Assembly (NCBI GenBank): GCA_964392615.1
Contig: CAYMRB010000143.1
Coordinates: forward strand, 1 to 20,768
Length of the DNA stretch: 20,768 nt
From: CAYMRB01 sp964392615
Lineage (GTDB): Bacteria; Planctomycetota; UBA8108
Direction: 5' to 3'
Each line of letters starts with the position of its first letter. The stretch's first letter is position 1. Shown here piece by piece: positions 7,948 through 16,171 of the stretch. The notes beneath the pieces were generated by a model. It was not told where the DNA came from and did no database searches. It worked only from the letters and a program-made list of their open reading frames with translations. Made by a program: the position numbers and the translations under genes.

Positions 7948-9948
7948 ATGACCGAATACGTGGGTCGGGTGATCGAGTTTCTCGACGCGGGCGCTCTCAA
8001 GCTCGCGCTCGTCGCCCGCGAGACGAAGAACAAGCTGCAGGTGACCGACCAGAACGGTCGGCAGCGCACCGTGGCGCCGAAGAACGTCGTCGTCACGCAT
8101 GCGTGTTCGCTCGACCCGGCGCGTTTCGCTGCGGAGGCCGAGGAGCTGCACCGGGCGATCGAGGCCGTCTGTGCCGACGTCGACACCGAGCTCCTGTGGG
8201 AGAGCGTTCGGGACGAGAGCCGCGAGCTCCAGCTCCCCGACCTCGCGGGTCGTTACTTCGGCGACGCCGGCTCGACGGAGGAATCCGGCCTCTACCGCGC
8301 CGTTTTCGCCGATCCGGTCCGTTTCCGAGTGCGCGGTCGAACCGTCCACGTCCGCAGCGCCGACGAGGTCGAGGCACGCATTCGAACGCTCGAGAAGCGC
8401 CGCGAGCGCGAGGCCTACCGCAACCAGGCCTTCGCGTGGATGAAGAGCGTGCTGCACCCGGCGGAAGACGAGCTCGGCGACGAGCCGTGCGGGATCCCCG
8501 ACGAGCTCGAGGGCCTCGTGCGCCGCGTCGAGGCCATGCTGCGCAAGGAACCCGTCGGCAAGGCCGATGAGCTCCGCGAGTGGCTCGGGCGCTGCGGTGC
8601 CAATCGCGACCCGTACGACGCGGCGTTCGACCTGCTGCGCCGCACAGGGCGGATCGCGCGCGACTCAGACTGCTTCCTCGTCATGGCGGGGATTTTCGCG
8701 GAGTTTCCCGAGGCGGTCATCGCCGCGGCCGAGGCGCTCGCGCCGTACCAGGCCGAGCCGGGTCGCGAGGACTTCTCAGACCTGGTCTGCTTCAGCATCG
8801 ACGACGAGGACACGCGCGAGGTCGACGACGCGCTGACCGTCGAGCGGAAGGGCGACCGACTGCGCGTCGGCGTTCACATCGCGGACGTGGCGCGATTCGT
8901 CGAGCGTGGCGGTGCTCTCGACGCCGAGGCCATGCGTCGCGGCGCGACGATCTACCTGCCGAACTGCTCCGTCACGATGCTGCCGCGCTCGCTGTCGTGC
9001 GATCTCGCGAGCCTCAATCGCGGCGAGCTTCGCGCGACGATGAGCTTCGTCGCCGAGGTCGACGCCGACGGCACCATCGTCGAGTCCTCGCTCGCGCGCG
9101 GTCAGGTCCGCGTCAGCGATCGCCTGACCTACGACGAGGCCGATGCGCTGATCGAGCGCGGCAGCGAAGACGAGCTCTCGAGCGCGCTCGCCGAGCTCGA
9201 TCGCGTCACGGCGAGGCTGACCGCCGAGCGCGAGGCCCGCGGCGCGCTGACGATTCGCCGCCCCGAGCTGCGCGTGCGGGTTCGCGACGGCGTGACGAAC
9301 CTGCAGGTCCTCGAGGGGCGCTCCGTCTCCCAGCGCATCGTCAGCGAAATGATGATCTGGGCCAACGGGCTGGCGGCCAGCACCGCGTTTCGCGACGACG
9401 TGCCGATCATCTATCGCACGCAGGACCCGCCGACGGAGCCGATCGAGCCGCCGACGGAGTACGATCCTGTCCGTCTCGACGGCCTCTTTCGCTGCCTGCG
9501 GCGCAGCGAGCTGTCGACGCACGCCGGCAAGCACTCCGGTCTCGGTCTCGAGGCGTACACGCAGATGACCTCGCCGATCCGGCGGCTGTCGGACCTCGTG
9601 CTGCAGCGCCAGCTCCTCGCGCATCTGACAGGCGACGAGCTGCCGTACACGCGCGAGCAGCTCTTCGAGGTGCTCGCGACCGCTCAGGCGATCGAGCAGG
9701 AAGCTCGCGAGGTCGAGGGCAAGTCGACGCGCTATTGGGTGCTCGAGCACCTTGCCGCGCTCGGCGACGAGGCGACGTTCGAGGTGACGGTCGTGCGCGA
9801 CCTCGGCCCGAAGCTCCTCGTCGAGACGAACGATCTCTACATCCGCGGGACGATGTCCGCCGGCGGCGAGCAGCCTGGCGATGTCGTACCGGTGCGAATC
9901 GAGCGGCTCGACTCGGAGCGCGATATGCTGACGTTCTGCACCGTGTAG
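7948..9948 (+). CDS. RNase II/RNase R-family 3'-5' exoribonuclease (RNB domain)
   Basis: A 666-residue cytoplasmic enzyme predicted to degrade RNA from the 3' end to nucleoside 5'-monophosphates. Residues 1-50 look like a small beta-barrel (SH3-like), as in cyanobacterial and organellar RNase II; a helical and winged region follows to about 255. The RNB core starts near 265 with SIDDEDTREVDDAL, so the metal-binding acidic residues are D285, E291, D293 and D294; the second is Asp in the E. coli enzymes and Glu here. Further signatures are SEMMIWANG and Y537-TQMTSPIRR with the conserved arginines 545-546. A C-terminal S1-like barrel covers about 610-666. The length fits RNase II rather than RNase R. 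The ribosome site is weak (GAGAAG is about 12 bases off), but the start fits the domain edge. The hydrolase gene follows after 20 bases, suggesting one operon. Confidence 0.93.
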   Translation: MTEYVGRVIEFLDAGALKLALVARETKNKLQVTDQNGRQRTVAPKNVVVTHACSLDPARFAAEAEELHRAIEAVCADVDTELLWESVRDESRELQLPDLAGRYFGDAGSTEESGLYRAVFADPVRFRVRGRTVHVRSADEVEARIRTLEKRREREAYRNQAFAWMKSVLHPAEDELGDEPCGIPDELEGLVRRVEAMLRKEPVGKADELREWLGRCGANRDPYDAAFDLLRRTGRIARDSDCFLVMAGIFAEFPEAVIAAAEALAPYQAEPGREDFSDLVCFSIDDEDTREVDDALTVERKGDRLRVGVHIADVARFVERGGALDAEAMRRGATIYLPNCSVTMLPRSLSCDLASLNRGELRATMSFVAEVDADGTIVESSLARGQVRVSDRLTYDEADALIERGSEDELSSALAELDRVTARLTAEREARGALTIRRPELRVRVRDGVTNLQVLEGRSVSQRIVSEMMIWANGLAASTAFRDDVPIIYRTQDPPTEPIEPPTEYDPVRLDGLFRCLRRSELSTHAGKHSGLGLEAYTQMTSPIRRLSDLVLQRQLLAHLTGDELPYTREQLFEVLATAQAIEQEAREVEGKSTRYWVLEHLAALGDEATFEVTVVRDLGPKLLVETNDLYIRGTMSAGGEQPGDVVPVRIERLDSERDMLTFCTV

Positions 9949-9968
9949 CAGCCCAGCAGGAGAGCGGG

Positions 9969-10931
9969 ATGGCGACCGATCCACAGACCCGACCGATCGG
10001 TCGGAGAGTCCGGAGGTTCATCAAGCCGAAGTTCTGCTTCCTCCTCCTCCTGGCGCTCGTCGTCGTCTGGCTGGGCTCTTCCGCGTTCGTCGCGTATCGG
10101 CTGACGCGTCGCAAGCAGCCGCGGTTCGCCGAGACGCCGCCGGCCATCGAGAACGCGACGGTCGCAGCGATCGAGCCGCTCGTCACCGACGATGGCGAGA
10201 CGATCTGCGGTTGGTTCTGCGATGTTGCGGACGCGCGGTGGTCGGTGCTCTACCTGCACGGCAACGGCGGAAGCCTGACGGGATCGACGACGCGGATGCG
10301 CGAGCTGTCACGCGCGGGGTGCGACGTCCTGGCGATCGCGCTGCGCACGCACGGGGACTCGACGGGCGAGACCAACGACTTCGGCTACTCCGCGTGGCGC
10401 GAGGTCGTCGAGGCCGTGGCGTGGCTTGAGCGACGCGAGCCCGACCAGCCGATCGTCGTCAACGGTACGTCGTTGGGCGCTTCGGCGGCGCTCTTCGCCT
10501 CGGCGCGGCTCGGGGAGCGGGTCAGCGCGTACATTCTCGAGTCACCGCTCCGCGACCTGCGAACCGCGGTGTGGAACCGGCTGGACCTGTATCTCGACTG
10601 GGGGCTCGAGTACGTCGCGTGCGCCGGCCTCATGGTGGCGGGGCGCCTGGTTTTGCCGCATCTCGACGAGATCTCTCCGTTCGAGGCGGCCGCGGGCGTG
10701 CCGCCGTCGGTCCCCGTGCTGATCTTGTACGGAGCGGAGGACCGCCACGCGTTGCCGGAGGAGGCGACCGCGATCGCAGCGCGTATCGGTGCCGGAGCCC
10801 GCACGGTGGCGATTCCCGGCGCGGCTCACGTCAACCTGTACTCGGTCGACGCGGCGCTCTACTGGAAAACCGTCGTCGCGTTCCTCGACGAGCTCGCGAC
10901 GGCTCGGCAGCGCGTCGGCATCGATCCCTGA
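9969..10931 (+). CDS. Membrane-anchored alpha/beta hydrolase (S33-like serine hydrolase)
   Basis: A 320-residue protein with one N-terminal transmembrane helix at about 22-43 behind a basic stretch, so the catalytic domain probably lies outside the cytoplasmic membrane (inference from the positive-inside rule). The alpha/beta-hydrolase marks are complete: the oxyanion-hole motif H97-GNGG, the nucleophile elbow GTS168LG, the acid D258 in LYGAED, and the histidine H287 in GAAHVNLY. The family (BAAT/dienelactone-type and 'alpha/beta hydrolase family' esterases and acylhydrolases) does not reveal the substrate. AGGAG at 9958-9962 supports the start. It follows the exoribonuclease by 20 bases and is probably co-transcribed, though I see no functional link. 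Peptidase, esterase or thioesterase activity are all possible. Confidence 0.88.
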   Translation: MATDPQTRPIGRRVRRFIKPKFCFLLLLALVVVWLGSSAFVAYRLTRRKQPRFAETPPAIENATVAAIEPLVTDDGETICGWFCDVADARWSVLYLHGNGGSLTGSTTRMRELSRAGCDVLAIALRTHGDSTGETNDFGYSAWREVVEAVAWLERREPDQPIVVNGTSLGASAALFASARLGERVSAYILESPLRDLRTAVWNRLDLYLDWGLEYVACAGLMVAGRLVLPHLDEISPFEAAAGVPPSVPVLILYGAEDRHALPEEATAIAARIGAGARTVAIPGAAHVNLYSVDAALYWKTVVAFLDELATARQRVGIDP

Positions 10932-10956
10932 CCTCCGTCCCCCGGCGATGTACACT
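10928..10956 (+). promoter_or_regulatory. Weak candidate promoter for the GH32-like gene
   Basis: CTGACC at 10928-10933 and TACACT at 10951-10956 are 17 bases apart, each matching four of six consensus positions. The -10 lies within a small inverted repeat, CCGGC at 10942-10946 with GCCGG at 10957-10961. It overlaps the stop of the hydrolase gene. Tentative. Confidence 0.3.
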
Positions 10957-10991
10957 GCCGGAAGTTTGAAACGAAGCTGGAGGCAGACGAT

Positions 10992-13775
10992 ATGAACGAC
11001 CGGTGCGAACTCGCTCGATGCGGTGGATCATGGGCGATCTTGCCGGCAATCCTCGCGGTGTGTGCGGTCCTGACGCCGGCGTCGGCCGTCGAGATCGCCG
11101 ACAAGACGCTCGTCGCGTGGGTCTCGCCCGCGAACCTGACGCAGGGCGGAGGAAGCGTGCTGACGCTCGAGAACCCACCCGGCCAGTTCGACGCGATCGT
11201 TCTCGGCGAAATCGGCCGCGCGAGGTGGATGGCCGGAAGCGAAGGCTTCCGGCGCACGCAGCGCGAGCAGGGCGCGAATCCGGTCGAGACGGCAGGAAGC
11301 GGCGATCTCGTGCAGATCGCCATCGCGTACCGCGGCAAGGAGGTCGCGATCTACCGCGATGGCAAGCCCTACGCCAGCTATGCGATGGCCACCGAGCCGG
11401 CTGCGTTCAGCCACAAGAGCGTCGTCGTCATCGGGCTGCGTCACCTCGATGCCAGCGGCCGGCGGTACTTCTTCGGCTCGATCGACGACGCGCGCGTTTA
11501 CGGCTCCGCACTCGACGCCGCGGCGCTCGGCAAGCTGCAGCCGAACGAGGTCGCTGCGGATGGTCCGAAGCCGATCGCATGGTGGAGCTTCGAGGACGGC
11601 AAGGCCGTCGACGCCATGAAGACGTTCGGCGAGGCGCGGCTGGTCGGCAAGGCGAAGATCGCCTCCGGCCGCCTGCAGCTCGATGGCGGCTATCTGGTCA
11701 TAGGTGTCGAGCCGCCGCGCGACCGCGACGAGGAGTCGTGGCCGACGTACCACGTCTCCGCGCTGCCGGACGAAGGGTTGTGCCGCCCGTACGATGCCAA
11801 CGGCTGCATCTTCTGGAAGGGGCGGTACCACCTCATGTACATCTTCCAGCATCCGACGCGCGGGCATTCGTGGGGCCATCTGTCGAGCGCCGACCTCGTC
11901 GACTGGACCTACCATCCGGCGGCGCTCGTGCCACAGCCAGGCGATCCCGATAGCGGCATCTTCAGCGGCAACGCGTTCGTCGACAAGGACGGCACGCCGT
12001 GGCTGTGCTGGTTCGGCATCGGCGCCGGCGTGTGTATCGCGAAGGCCGCGGACGACGATCTGATCCGCTGGGAGAAGCACCCGAAGAATCCGATCATTCC
12101 GATCCCAAAGGCCGGGCAGCCGGGTCACGGCGTCTACAAGGTCTGGGATCCGTACCTGTGGCTCGAGGGCGACACGTACTACTGCCTGCTCGGCGGCAAT
12201 CAGCACGAGGACGGCGAGGACACGCTCTACGCGATGAAGTCGAAGGACCTCGTCACCTGGGAGCCGCTGCACCGCTTCTACCGCGCCGATCCGTCGTGGA
12301 CCGTGCCGGGCGAGGACTGCTCGTGTCCCGACTTCTTCCGACTCGGCGACAAGCACGTGTTGATGTGCATCAGCCACAAGGTCGGCGGCCGCGCCTACGT
12401 CGGGCGCTTCGAGAAGGAGAAGTTCTTCCCGGAGCGTCATGTCCGCATGAACTGGCCCGGCGGCCATTTCTTCGCGCCGGAGAGCCTCGTCGACGATCGT
12501 GGTCGGCGCATCTTCTGGGCATGGGTCACCGATCCGCGCACGATCACGACGCAGCGATCGACCGGGTCGGGCGTGCAGAGCCTGCCGCGCGTCCTTTCGC
12601 TCGCCGATGACGGGACGCTGCGCGTCGCTCCCGTGCCCGAGCTCGAGAGGCTACGGCAGAACCACCGCTCGACGGGGCGCCAGGCGATTCGCGCGGACAG
12701 CGAGCTCACGCTGGCGAAGTTTCGCGGCGACCGCCTCGAGATGGCGTTCGAGATCGATCCCGGCGACGCGAAGAAGGTCGGTGTCGCGGTGCGCTGCTCC
12801 CCGGACGGCGCCGAGCAGACGCTGGTTTGGTACGACGTCGCCGCTGGTCAGCTCGTGATGGACATGTCGCGCTCGACGCGCCGCGACGACGTCGTCTACA
12901 CGCCCGGCCCGCTCGACTCCGGCGGCATGCGACGCGCGGAGGACAATCGCAACCCGAAGCTGTCGGTCGAGGCGCCGTTCCGTCTCGGTGCCGGCGAGAA
13001 GCTGCGCCTGCGGTTTTTCCTCGACGGGCCGATGCTCGAGGTCTTCGCGGCCGACCGTCAGTGCATCACGCAGCAGGTGTTCCCCTCGCGTGCGGACAGC
13101 CTCGGCGTCAAGCTCTTGGCGCGGGGCGGCGAGGCGACGCTGCTTTCCGCGCAGGCCTGGGACATGGCGCCGGCGAAGTTCGTCGATGAGCGGGGCGCAG
13201 GCGGCGACCCAGCGGCGCCGGGTGAGGAGATCTTCTACGACAGCTTCGACGGCAAGCTCGGCCCCGGCTGGAGTTGGCTGCGCGAGCACCGCGAGTACTG
13301 GCGCATTCAAGACGGCGCGCTCGAGATCCACTCGGAGCCCGGGCTGGCGCACAACGTCAAGAACGCGCTTCTGCGGGACGCGCCGGATCGTCGCACCGGG
13401 AAGTACGCGATCGACGTGACGGTGCGCAACATGACGCCGGCGAAGCAGCAGTACGAGCAGCTCGGCATCACGTGGTACAGCGACGGCAAGCCGGTGTTCA
13501 AGCTCGTCAAGGAGCGCGTCAACGGCAAGAACCTGATCGTGCCGGGCTTCAAGGAGCTGTCGACCGACACCGTGCAGCTGCGCCTGATCGTCACCGCGAG
13601 TACGTGGGAGGCGCAGTACCGTCCGAATGGGAAGGGTGAGTTCTTGACCGCCGCGAAGGGCAAGCTCAGGCCGCCGGGGAAGGATCAGATCAGCATCCAG
13701 TGCTACCACGGCCCGACGGATGCGGTGCATTGGATGCGGTTCGACGACTTCCGGATCTGGCAGATTGCCGACTGA
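10992..13775 (+). CDS. Secreted GH32-like glycoside hydrolase with N- and C-terminal lectin-like domains
   Basis: A 927-residue exported protein. GGAGG at 10979-10983 supports the start; residues 1-32 are a signal peptide ending in ASA. Residues about 36-205 form a LamG/concanavalin-like domain (DGKPYASY, SIDDARVYGSALDAAAL). A GH32-type five-bladed propeller spans about 250-545: PYD268ANG (nucleophile region), YHLMYIFQHP, WGHLSSADLVDWTYHPAAL, DSGIFSGNAF, VWD386PYLW and CPDFF. A beta-sandwich typical of GH32 follows to about 720 (LEVFAADRQ), then a second concanavalin-like domain from about 745 (FYDSFDGKLGPGWSW). GH32 enzymes cleave fructans and sucrose-like beta-fructosides. The motifs deviate: the usual Arg before Asp-Pro is Trp385, and the usual Glu before Cys-Pro-Asp is Ser444, with E441 three residues earlier. 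The substrate may therefore not be fructan. The gene looks monocistronic. Confidence 0.88.
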   Translation: MNDRCELARCGGSWAILPAILAVCAVLTPASAVEIADKTLVAWVSPANLTQGGGSVLTLENPPGQFDAIVLGEIGRARWMAGSEGFRRTQREQGANPVETAGSGDLVQIAIAYRGKEVAIYRDGKPYASYAMATEPAAFSHKSVVVIGLRHLDASGRRYFFGSIDDARVYGSALDAAALGKLQPNEVAADGPKPIAWWSFEDGKAVDAMKTFGEARLVGKAKIASGRLQLDGGYLVIGVEPPRDRDEESWPTYHVSALPDEGLCRPYDANGCIFWKGRYHLMYIFQHPTRGHSWGHLSSADLVDWTYHPAALVPQPGDPDSGIFSGNAFVDKDGTPWLCWFGIGAGVCIAKAADDDLIRWEKHPKNPIIPIPKAGQPGHGVYKVWDPYLWLEGDTYYCLLGGNQHEDGEDTLYAMKSKDLVTWEPLHRFYRADPSWTVPGEDCSCPDFFRLGDKHVLMCISHKVGGRAYVGRFEKEKFFPERHVRMNWPGGHFFAPESLVDDRGRRIFWAWVTDPRTITTQRSTGSGVQSLPRVLSLADDGTLRVAPVPELERLRQNHRSTGRQAIRADSELTLAKFRGDRLEMAFEIDPGDAKKVGVAVRCSPDGAEQTLVWYDVAAGQLVMDMSRSTRRDDVVYTPGPLDSGGMRRAEDNRNPKLSVEAPFRLGAGEKLRLRFFLDGPMLEVFAADRQCITQQVFPSRADSLGVKLLARGGEATLLSAQAWDMAPAKFVDERGAGGDPAAPGEEIFYDSFDGKLGPGWSWLREHREYWRIQDGALEIHSEPGLAHNVKNALLRDAPDRRTGKYAIDVTVRNMTPAKQQYEQLGITWYSDGKPVFKLVKERVNGKNLIVPGFKELSTDTVQLRLIVTASTWEAQYRPNGKGEFLTAAKGKLRPPGKDQISIQCYHGPTDAVHWMRFDDFRIWQIAD

Positions 13776-13803
13776 CTCGAGCCTCTAGCGCGACGTGCGC
13801 GAG

Positions 13804-14970
13804 TCAGCGTCCGGCCAACTCTGCCACGCGGTCGAGCACGCCGTCGAGCACCGGCTCCGGCGTCGACGCGCCGGAGGATACGCCGATGCGGACCGGGCCG
13901 GTCGGCAGCCAATCGCGCGATTCGACGATGCGGCCGAGGCGTGGATCGCGGTGGCGGACCGCGTCGCACGAGCGGAGGTCCGCGGCGCTCTCGACGTGAA
14001 AGGCCGGGAAGCCCGCGTCGATCGCCATCGCGGTCAGGTGCGAAGTGTTCGAGCTCGTGAAGCCGCCGACGATCAGGAAGAGGTCGGGCACCTCGTCGAT
14101 CAGGGCGGCGAGCGCGTCTTGGCGTTCGTCGGTCGCGCTGCAGATCGTGTCCTGCAGTCTGAAGTGAGCGTCGCCGCGGGTGTCGGGGAACCTATTCGCC
14201 TGGGCGCGACTCAGGCGTGCGGCGATTGCGAGCGAATCGCGCGCCAGCATCGTCGTCTGGTTCGCGAAGCCGATACGGTCGAGATCGCGATCGAGTGAGA
14301 ACCCGGGCGAGAAGCCGTGGGGGAGGGCGGCGCGAAGCTCAGCCTCGCTCGATTCGCCTTCGATCCAGCGTGCGAGCGCGTCGCCCTCGGCGCGGTTCTC
14401 AACGAGGATCCACGGGTGCGGTGCTCGCGCCGGGCCGGCGTCGAGGCGTCCGAGCGTCGCCTCTGCTTCCTCGTGTCCGCGACGGCCGTGGTAGGCGACC
14501 GTGTAGCCGTCGCGTACGAAACGGTCGACGCTCTTCCACACCACCACGACCGATCCGCACGTCGTGTCGACGACGAGAGCTCCGCTCCGCTCCATTCGTT
14601 CGCGGACGCGAGGCGCGACGCCGAACGCGGGAATCAGCACGACGTCGCCGCGACGCAAGTCGTCCCAACGGTCGGGCGCGTCGTCGAGGAACACGACGCC
14701 GAGCGCGCGCATGCCGTCGTTGACGCTCGGGTTGTGGATGATCGAGCTCGCGAGGAAGATCCTCCGGTCCGAGAAGCGTCGCACCGCATCGGCCGCGATT
14801 CGAAGCGCGCGATCGACGCCGTGGCAGAACCCGCGGGTCTGCGCGACCAGAAACGTCACGTCGCTCCGGCAGCCCGGCACCGACGGCGTGCGCGTCTCGT
14901 ACGACGGCATCAGGCCGAGCGGCGTCTCGAGAGCTATCAGGTTGCGGGTGTCGTGGTCGTTGTGAGCCAT
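13804..14970 (-). CDS. ispH: 4-hydroxy-3-methylbut-2-enyl diphosphate reductase, plant/cyanobacterial type
   Basis: IspH (LytB) is the last enzyme of the MEP pathway: a 4Fe-4S protein reducing HMBPP to IPP and DMAPP in the cytoplasm. The 388 residues keep the cluster cysteines C49 (RGFCHGVDRA), C138 (DTTCGSV) and C277 (DTICSAT), plus H79, H166, E168, the T239-T240 pair, SSN at 306-308 and a C-terminal SSGAST. Motifs such as IPAFG, VGGFTSSNTSHL and DERQDA match plant and cyanobacterial enzymes better than the E. coli form, where AHG replaces AFG. The first 30-odd residues are an unconserved extension. ATG at 14970 has no clear ribosome site; a GTG at 15036 is also in frame but lies only 14 bases past a possible -35 (TTGACG, minus strand, 15055-15050), so the shorter start is preferred. 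It converges on the GH32-like gene with 28 bases between stops. Confidence 0.92.
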   Translation of the reverse strand: MAHNDHDTRNLIALETPLGLMPSYETRTPSVPGCRSDVTFLVAQTRGFCHGVDRALRIAADAVRRFSDRRIFLASSIIHNPSVNDGMRALGVVFLDDAPDRWDDLRRGDVVLIPAFGVAPRVRERMERSGALVVDTTCGSVVVVWKSVDRFVRDGYTVAYHGRRGHEEAEATLGRLDAGPARAPHPWILVENRAEGDALARWIEGESSEAELRAALPHGFSPGFSLDRDLDRIGFANQTTMLARDSLAIAARLSRAQANRFPDTRGDAHFRLQDTICSATDERQDALAALIDEVPDLFLIVGGFTSSNTSHLTAMAIDAGFPAFHVESAADLRSCDAVRHRDPRLGRIVESRDWLPTGPVRIGVSSGASTPEPVLDGVLDRVAELAGR

Positions 14971-15081
14971 CGGACTAGCGGATATCGGGCCATCGCGGGG
15001 ACAAGCGACGACAAGACGTTCCCATCGTCGCAGCACCCGCCAGAGAAACCGTCAAGCGGACGCGCGATTCACTACCTCTCA

Positions 15082-15103
15082 CCGGGATCCCGGCGTCGGG
15101 ATC
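15082..15103 (-). terminator. Hairpin terminator of the regulator operon
   Basis: GGGATCCCG at 15082-15090 and CGGGATCCC at 15095-15103 form a perfect 9-base stem with a four-base loop. It starts 24 bases after the regulator stop on the minus strand, where a factor-independent terminator is expected, and before ispH. There is no T-tract. Confidence 0.6.
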
Positions 15104-15126
15104 CCCCTCTCCTGGTCTTCCGCCCC

Positions 15127-15474
15127 TCAGCCGTCGCCGTCGCCGTCTGCCTCGCGCTGAGCCGAGCCGACGCGGATGATCTTCTCGAGCAGCTCGACGT
15201 ACTGCTGAAACGCCCGGCGGCCCTTCGTCGTGATCCGATACGTCGTCCGCGGTCGTCGGCGGACGAAGCTCTTCTGTACCTTCACGTAGCGGCTCTCTTC
15301 CAGCACCTTCATGTGCAGGTTGAGATTTCCATCCGTCAGCGCGAGCTCTTTCTTGAGCTCGGTAAACGCAGCCTCGCCGGCGGCCACCAGATAGGTCATG
15401 ATGGCGAGCCGCGTCTTCGGGTGGATGACGCCGTTCAGCTCTTGAAACTGTGCGATCTCGGAAGTCGTTGCCAT
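15127..15474 (-). CDS. Winged-helix transcriptional regulator (HTH_27 / PF13601 type)
   Basis: A 115-residue DNA-binding protein. Nearly its whole length matches the small MarR/PadR-like winged-helix family: IHPKTRLAIMTYLV (helix 1, 17-30), FTELKKELALT (37-47), the recognition helix DGNLNLHMKVLEESRYV at 48-63, then a wing with KSFVRRRPRTTYRITTKG and a closing helix AFQQYVELLEKII. Acidic DGDGDG ends the protein. No Cys pair or ligand domain is seen, so the signal is unknown. AGGGA six to ten bases upstream supports the start, which lies inside the end of the membrane-protein gene; the 40-base overlap implies translational coupling. Such regulators commonly control the gene they overlap. The palindrome ahead of the operon is the obvious candidate operator. 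Confidence 0.9.
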   Translation of the reverse strand: MATTSEIAQFQELNGVIHPKTRLAIMTYLVAAGEAAFTELKKELALTDGNLNLHMKVLEESRYVKVQKSFVRRRPRTTYRITTKGRRAFQQYVELLEKIIRVGSAQREADGDGDG

Positions 15475-16088
15475 TGGAGTTCCCTGGCGAGGCGGTACGA
15501 TCCCAGCGCGATGTGCAGCACGCCGAACCCGGCGCCGAGCGCGAGGTGAGCGTCTGATCGCAGCAAGAAGAGCGCGGCGGTACCCGCGACGACGAATCCC
15601 CACGCGGTCAGCTGGTACTCCCAGTCGAGAACGATGCTGACGGACAGGATCCCGAGTCCGTAGAGCCCGAGCCACATTCCCGGCGCGAGGTCGAGACGTC
15701 CGACTTGGGCGAGGACGGTGGTGAAGACCAGCCCGACGACGAACGACGGGAAGATCCTCACGAGGACGAACTGCAGTTTGCGGTTCCACAGCGGCTCCCT
15801 GCGTTGCCGGGCGCGGCGCGCCGAGGTCGCCAGGCCGGCGCCGAGCGCGACGTGGAATGCAGCGCCCCATAGCAGGAGGAACGCGCCCGGTGTGCCGAGC
15901 GGCGTGACGTCGAGCGCCCAGCCCACGACAGCCGCCAGCGCGCCGGTGACTCCCGCCAGAATCACGCCCACCGCCGACACGTGGGTGTAGCGCGTCGTGC
16001 GGACCAGCACGTTGTGGATCTCCTCGAGAGTGTCGAGCGCGGATTCGCGTTGTGGATCATCCATCACGAGCGGATCTCCGAATCGCAT
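15435..16088 (-). CDS. Six-helix membrane protein coupled to the winged-helix regulator
   Basis: Up to 217 residues; I do not recognise a named function. The N-terminus is soluble and acidic (DDPQRESALDTLEEIHNVLV), followed by RTTRYTHVSAVG and about six transmembrane helices near 37-57, 68-88, 112-128, 137-155, 160-177 and 182-198. A basic loop (RRARQRREPLWNRK) sits between helices 2 and 3, suggesting a cytoplasmic side there. Proteins of this kind, in which a helical N-terminus leads into a membrane core and which pair with an HTH_27 regulator, are common as uncharacterised two-gene units (from memory). Two starts are possible: 16088 (GAGG only three bases away) or 16064 (GGAG eleven bases away); the longer is listed. 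Its 3' end overlaps the regulator start by 40 bases. Confidence 0.82.
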   Translation of the reverse strand: MRFGDPLVMDDPQRESALDTLEEIHNVLVRTTRYTHVSAVGVILAGVTGALAAVVGWALDVTPLGTPGAFLLLWGAAFHVALGAGLATSARRARQRREPLWNRKLQFVLVRIFPSFVVGLVFTTVLAQVGRLDLAPGMWLGLYGLGILSVSIVLDWEYQLTAWGFVVAGTAALFLLRSDAHLALGAGFGVLHIALGSYRLARELQWQRLPRSHSFKS

Positions 16089-16153
16089 GCACCTCGCGGT
16101 CCGTCATCCGGGACGGGTTAGCGAGGGCCGGCCTCTCTTCACGGGACTTTTTT

Positions 16154-16171
16154 TCACAGAGTGCTCTGTGA
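16154..16171 (-). promoter_or_regulatory. Perfect palindromic operator candidate
   Basis: On the minus strand this reads TCACAGAGCACTCTGTGA: 8-base arms that are exact reverse complements around a 2-base centre, a dimer-sized site. It overlaps the last base of the predicted -10 and covers the expected transcription start of the membrane-protein/regulator operon, then runs into A7. The centre is too short for a stable RNA hairpin, so DNA recognition by a dimer such as the operon's own winged-helix protein is likelier (inference). Confidence 0.6.

Noticed and set aside
8580..9968. Upstream extension of the hydrolase frame through the exoribonuclease gene
   Set aside because: The region codes for the RNB domain in another frame; the hydrolase starts at 9969 behind AGGAG and a transmembrane helix.
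13776..13803. Bidirectional terminator between the GH32-like gene and ispH
   Set aside because: Only short 4-base arms (GCGC/GCGC and CTCG/CGAG) are present; too weak to support.
14971..15036. GTG start at 15036 extending ispH by 22 residues
   Set aside because: No ribosome site, a non-conserved Arg-rich extension, and a position only 14 bases after a possible -35 element. Kept as an alternative only.
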